From: Bacteroidales bacterium
Lineage (GTDB): Bacteria; Bacteroidota; Bacteroidia; Bacteroidales; UBA7960
Assembly (NCBI GenBank): GCA_003567205.1
Contig: PXAA01000125.1
Location: 1-37,235, forward strand
Direction: 5' to 3'
Length of the DNA: 37,235 nucleotides
Of the stretch, positions 35,785 to 37,235 are shown piece after piece. Every line of letters starts with the position of its first letter. Positions within the stretch are counted from its first letter, which is position 1. Under the pieces are notes generated by a model. The model saw only the letters and a program-made list of their open reading frames with translations. It made no database searches and was not told the origin of the DNA. The translations under genes and the position numbers were made by a program.

Positions 35785-35815
35785 TAGTAATTAGTAATTA
35801 GTATTTGGTAATTGG
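35785..35815. repeat. Short AT-rich direct repeats (TAGTAATTAGTAATTAGTATTTGGTAATTGG)
   Basis: TTAGTAA-type units repeated in tandem between the convergent ends of the OmpH-like and dCMP deaminase genes. Confidence 0.6.
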
Positions 35816-35837
35816 TGGGTGTTTTTGGGTTGTTGGT

Positions 35838-36329
35838 CTATTGATCTTTGTAGGTTAATACTTCGTTGGTGAAGTATTCGATGCGTACGCCGGCGTCGGC
35901 GAACAATTGTTCGGATTCTTTGCCTGCATGGTATTTTTTTTCGCACATCACCCGTTTGATCCCGCAATTAATAATGAGCATGGCGCATACCCTGCACGGG
36001 GTCATGCGGCAATAAAGGGTAGCCCCGGTAATGCTGATGCCCAGGCGGGCTGCCTGGCATATGGCGTTCTGCTCGGCGTGCACGGTCCGTACGCAATGCA
36101 TGGTGGTGTGGCCTTCTTCGTGCAGTATTTTCTTCATCTGATGCCCCGCATCGTCGCAGTGTGGCAAACCCACAGGCGAACCCACATAGCCTGTTACCAG
36201 GATCTGCCGGTCGCGGGCGATGACACATCCGCTGCGGCCGCGGTCACATGTAGCCCGCGTACTTACCGTATGGGCAATTTCCATAAAATAGGCGTCCCAA
36301 CTGGGGCGTTGGTCTTTGGATTTACTCAT
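35838..36329 (-). CDS. dCMP deaminase family protein (CMP/dCMP deaminase, zinc-binding)
   Basis: CVRTVHAEQNAICQAARLGISITGATLYCRMTPCRVCAMLIINCGIKRV zinc/catalytic motif (HAE...PCxxC). Confidence 0.92.
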   Translation of the reverse strand: MSKSKDQRPSWDAYFMEIAHTVSTRATCDRGRSGCVIARDRQILVTGYVGSPVGLPHCDDAGHQMKKILHEEGHTTMHCVRTVHAEQNAICQAARLGISITGATLYCRMTPCRVCAMLIINCGIKRVMCEKKYHAGKESEQLFADAGVRIEYFTNEVLTYKDQ

Positions 36330-36910
36330 GGGGTTTTATTTTTTGTATGGCCATAAAAGCCGATCTGTTTCAGGAATTGTTCTGTTTTTTTATTTAATTG
36401 GGTGATATTGCCGTTGTTGTTGATTACATGGTCGGCACTTTTTATGCAGGCCGCCAGATTTTGTTTAAAGGGATCGGTTGCGTGCATTTCCCTGTCTTCA
36501 TTGCCGATAAAAGTTTGGTATGATATCCGGTCCGTTTCTGAATTCCTGTCCCTGATGCGTTTATACCTGATCCTGGGGTCGGCATCAATGGCCAGCAGGT
36601 AAAAGTCGCCTTTGTTCCGGAGCATTTCAATCTCGCCTGGGGTACGTATGCTTTCAATGACGCAATCGCATCCTTCGGCGGCGGCCTTGCGGTAAAGTTC
36701 TTCTGCAATATAGGCCACTCCGTATTTGGCCCTCAGGCTATTGGCAATGGCAGTCAGCGTATCCCGGTTAACGGGCATGCCACGGCTTTCCAAATCCTGT
36801 ATCAGCAAGCCCCTGACCGAATAATGCCTGAAACCCTTCCTTTCTACAAGGTAATTAACCACCGTGCCTTTTCCGGCACCCAAAGTTCCCGTAATCCCAA
36901 TAATAAACAT
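36326..36910 (-). CDS. P-loop nucleotide kinase-like protein (dephospho-CoA kinase / dNMP kinase-like AAA family)
   Basis: FIIGITGTLGAGKGTVVNYLVERKGF P-loop, DCVIESIRTPGEIEML, RIRYKRIRDRNSETDRISYQTF lid-like segment; 4 bp overlap with the downstream dCMP deaminase gene. Confidence 0.7.
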   Translation of the reverse strand: MFIIGITGTLGAGKGTVVNYLVERKGFRHYSVRGLLIQDLESRGMPVNRDTLTAIANSLRAKYGVAYIAEELYRKAAAEGCDCVIESIRTPGEIEMLRNKGDFYLLAIDADPRIRYKRIRDRNSETDRISYQTFIGNEDREMHATDPFKQNLAACIKSADHVINNNGNITQLNKKTEQFLKQIGFYGHTKNKTP

Positions 36911-36972
36911 ATCCTTAAAGCTGAATAACTCAACAAATCAACCCCTCAACAAGGTATAAAAGTACATCTTTT

Positions 36973-37006
36973 TCAAAAAAAAAGCTCCGCTTTGTTCAAC
37001 GGAGCT
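36973..37006 (-). terminator. Rho-independent terminator downstream of the cold shock gene
   Basis: Perfect 7 bp stem AGCTCCG (36983-36989) / CGGAGCT (37000-37006) with a 10 nt loop; read on the minus strand it is followed by a run of T (plus-strand A run 36975-36983). Lies 29 bp past the csp stop. Confidence 0.9.
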
Positions 37007-37035
37007 GGAAGCACTCAGGATTCAAATAAGGGCAT

Positions 37036-37230
37036 TCATTCTTCTTTTTTAACGTTTATGGCTTTTTTCCCTCTTTCGTCCTCGGAGATTTCGTAAATAA
37101 CGCGATCATCGTTAGAGATGGGTTCCAGAAGACCCGTGTGGTGAACAAAAACATCTTTCTCAGTTTTGTCGTCGACAATGAATCCATACCCCTTTTTTTC
37201 ATTAAAAAACTTAACGGTACCGGTTTCCAT
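37036..37230 (-). CDS. Cold shock protein (CspA family)
   Basis: METGTVKFFNEKKGYGFIVDDKTEKDVFVHHTGL: CSD RNP1 (KGYGFI) and RNP2 (VFVHH). Confidence 0.97.
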   Translation of the reverse strand: METGTVKFFNEKKGYGFIVDDKTEKDVFVHHTGLLEPISNDDRVIYEISEDERGKKAINVKKEE

Positions 37231-37235
37231 AACAA

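Noticed and set aside
1-37235. CRISPR array, transposon, prophage, tRNA or rRNA
   Set aside because: No spaced direct repeats, transposase or integrase motifs, phage structural genes, or recognisable RNA gene sequences were found by reading.

Overview
This window looks like ordinary chromosome from a member of the Bacteroidetes, with no mobile elements, CRISPR arrays or RNA genes seen. Identifications come from protein motifs read by eye; no database search was run. Left to right: a partial DUF4168-like protein (-), RecD-like helicase (-), TamL-type BamA/TamA lipoprotein (-), GlmM-type phosphohexomutase (+), Mfd (-), class I fructose-1,6-bisphosphatase (-), CinA (-), nucleoside phosphorylase (+), SirB1/transglutaminase-like protein (+), then a five-gene block (+, 13409-19002), MurF and GldJ (-), PorP/SprF (-), a beta-barrel lipoprotein (+), a FISUMP lipoprotein (-), PorU and PorV (+), IspF (+), LptB and KdsD (-), RecQ (+), a membrane-anchored OmpH-like protein (+), dCMP deaminase plus a nucleotide-kinase-like P-loop protein (-), and a cold shock protein (-) with a clear terminator. 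The most interesting item is the block at 13409-19002: a KamA-family radical SAM aminomutase homologue, both subunits of a PcaIJ-like CoA transferase, a class III PLP enzyme resembling beta-amino-acid aminotransferases, and a PcaF-like thiolase. Together they could convert an alpha-amino acid to a beta-amino acid, a beta-keto acid, a beta-ketoacyl-CoA, and finally acetyl-CoA plus a shorter acyl-CoA. By hand alignment the KamA homologue keeps the radical SAM cysteines, the PLP lysine and the carboxylate-binding Arg, but lacks both Asp residues that bind the lysine side chain. Its substrate is therefore probably not lysine, and a dicarboxylic amino acid is one candidate. Secondary findings are a T9SS locus (gldJ, porP, porU, porV) interleaved with two lipoprotein genes, one with a surface-export signal, and a recurrent TAnnTTTG promoter element very close to several start codons.
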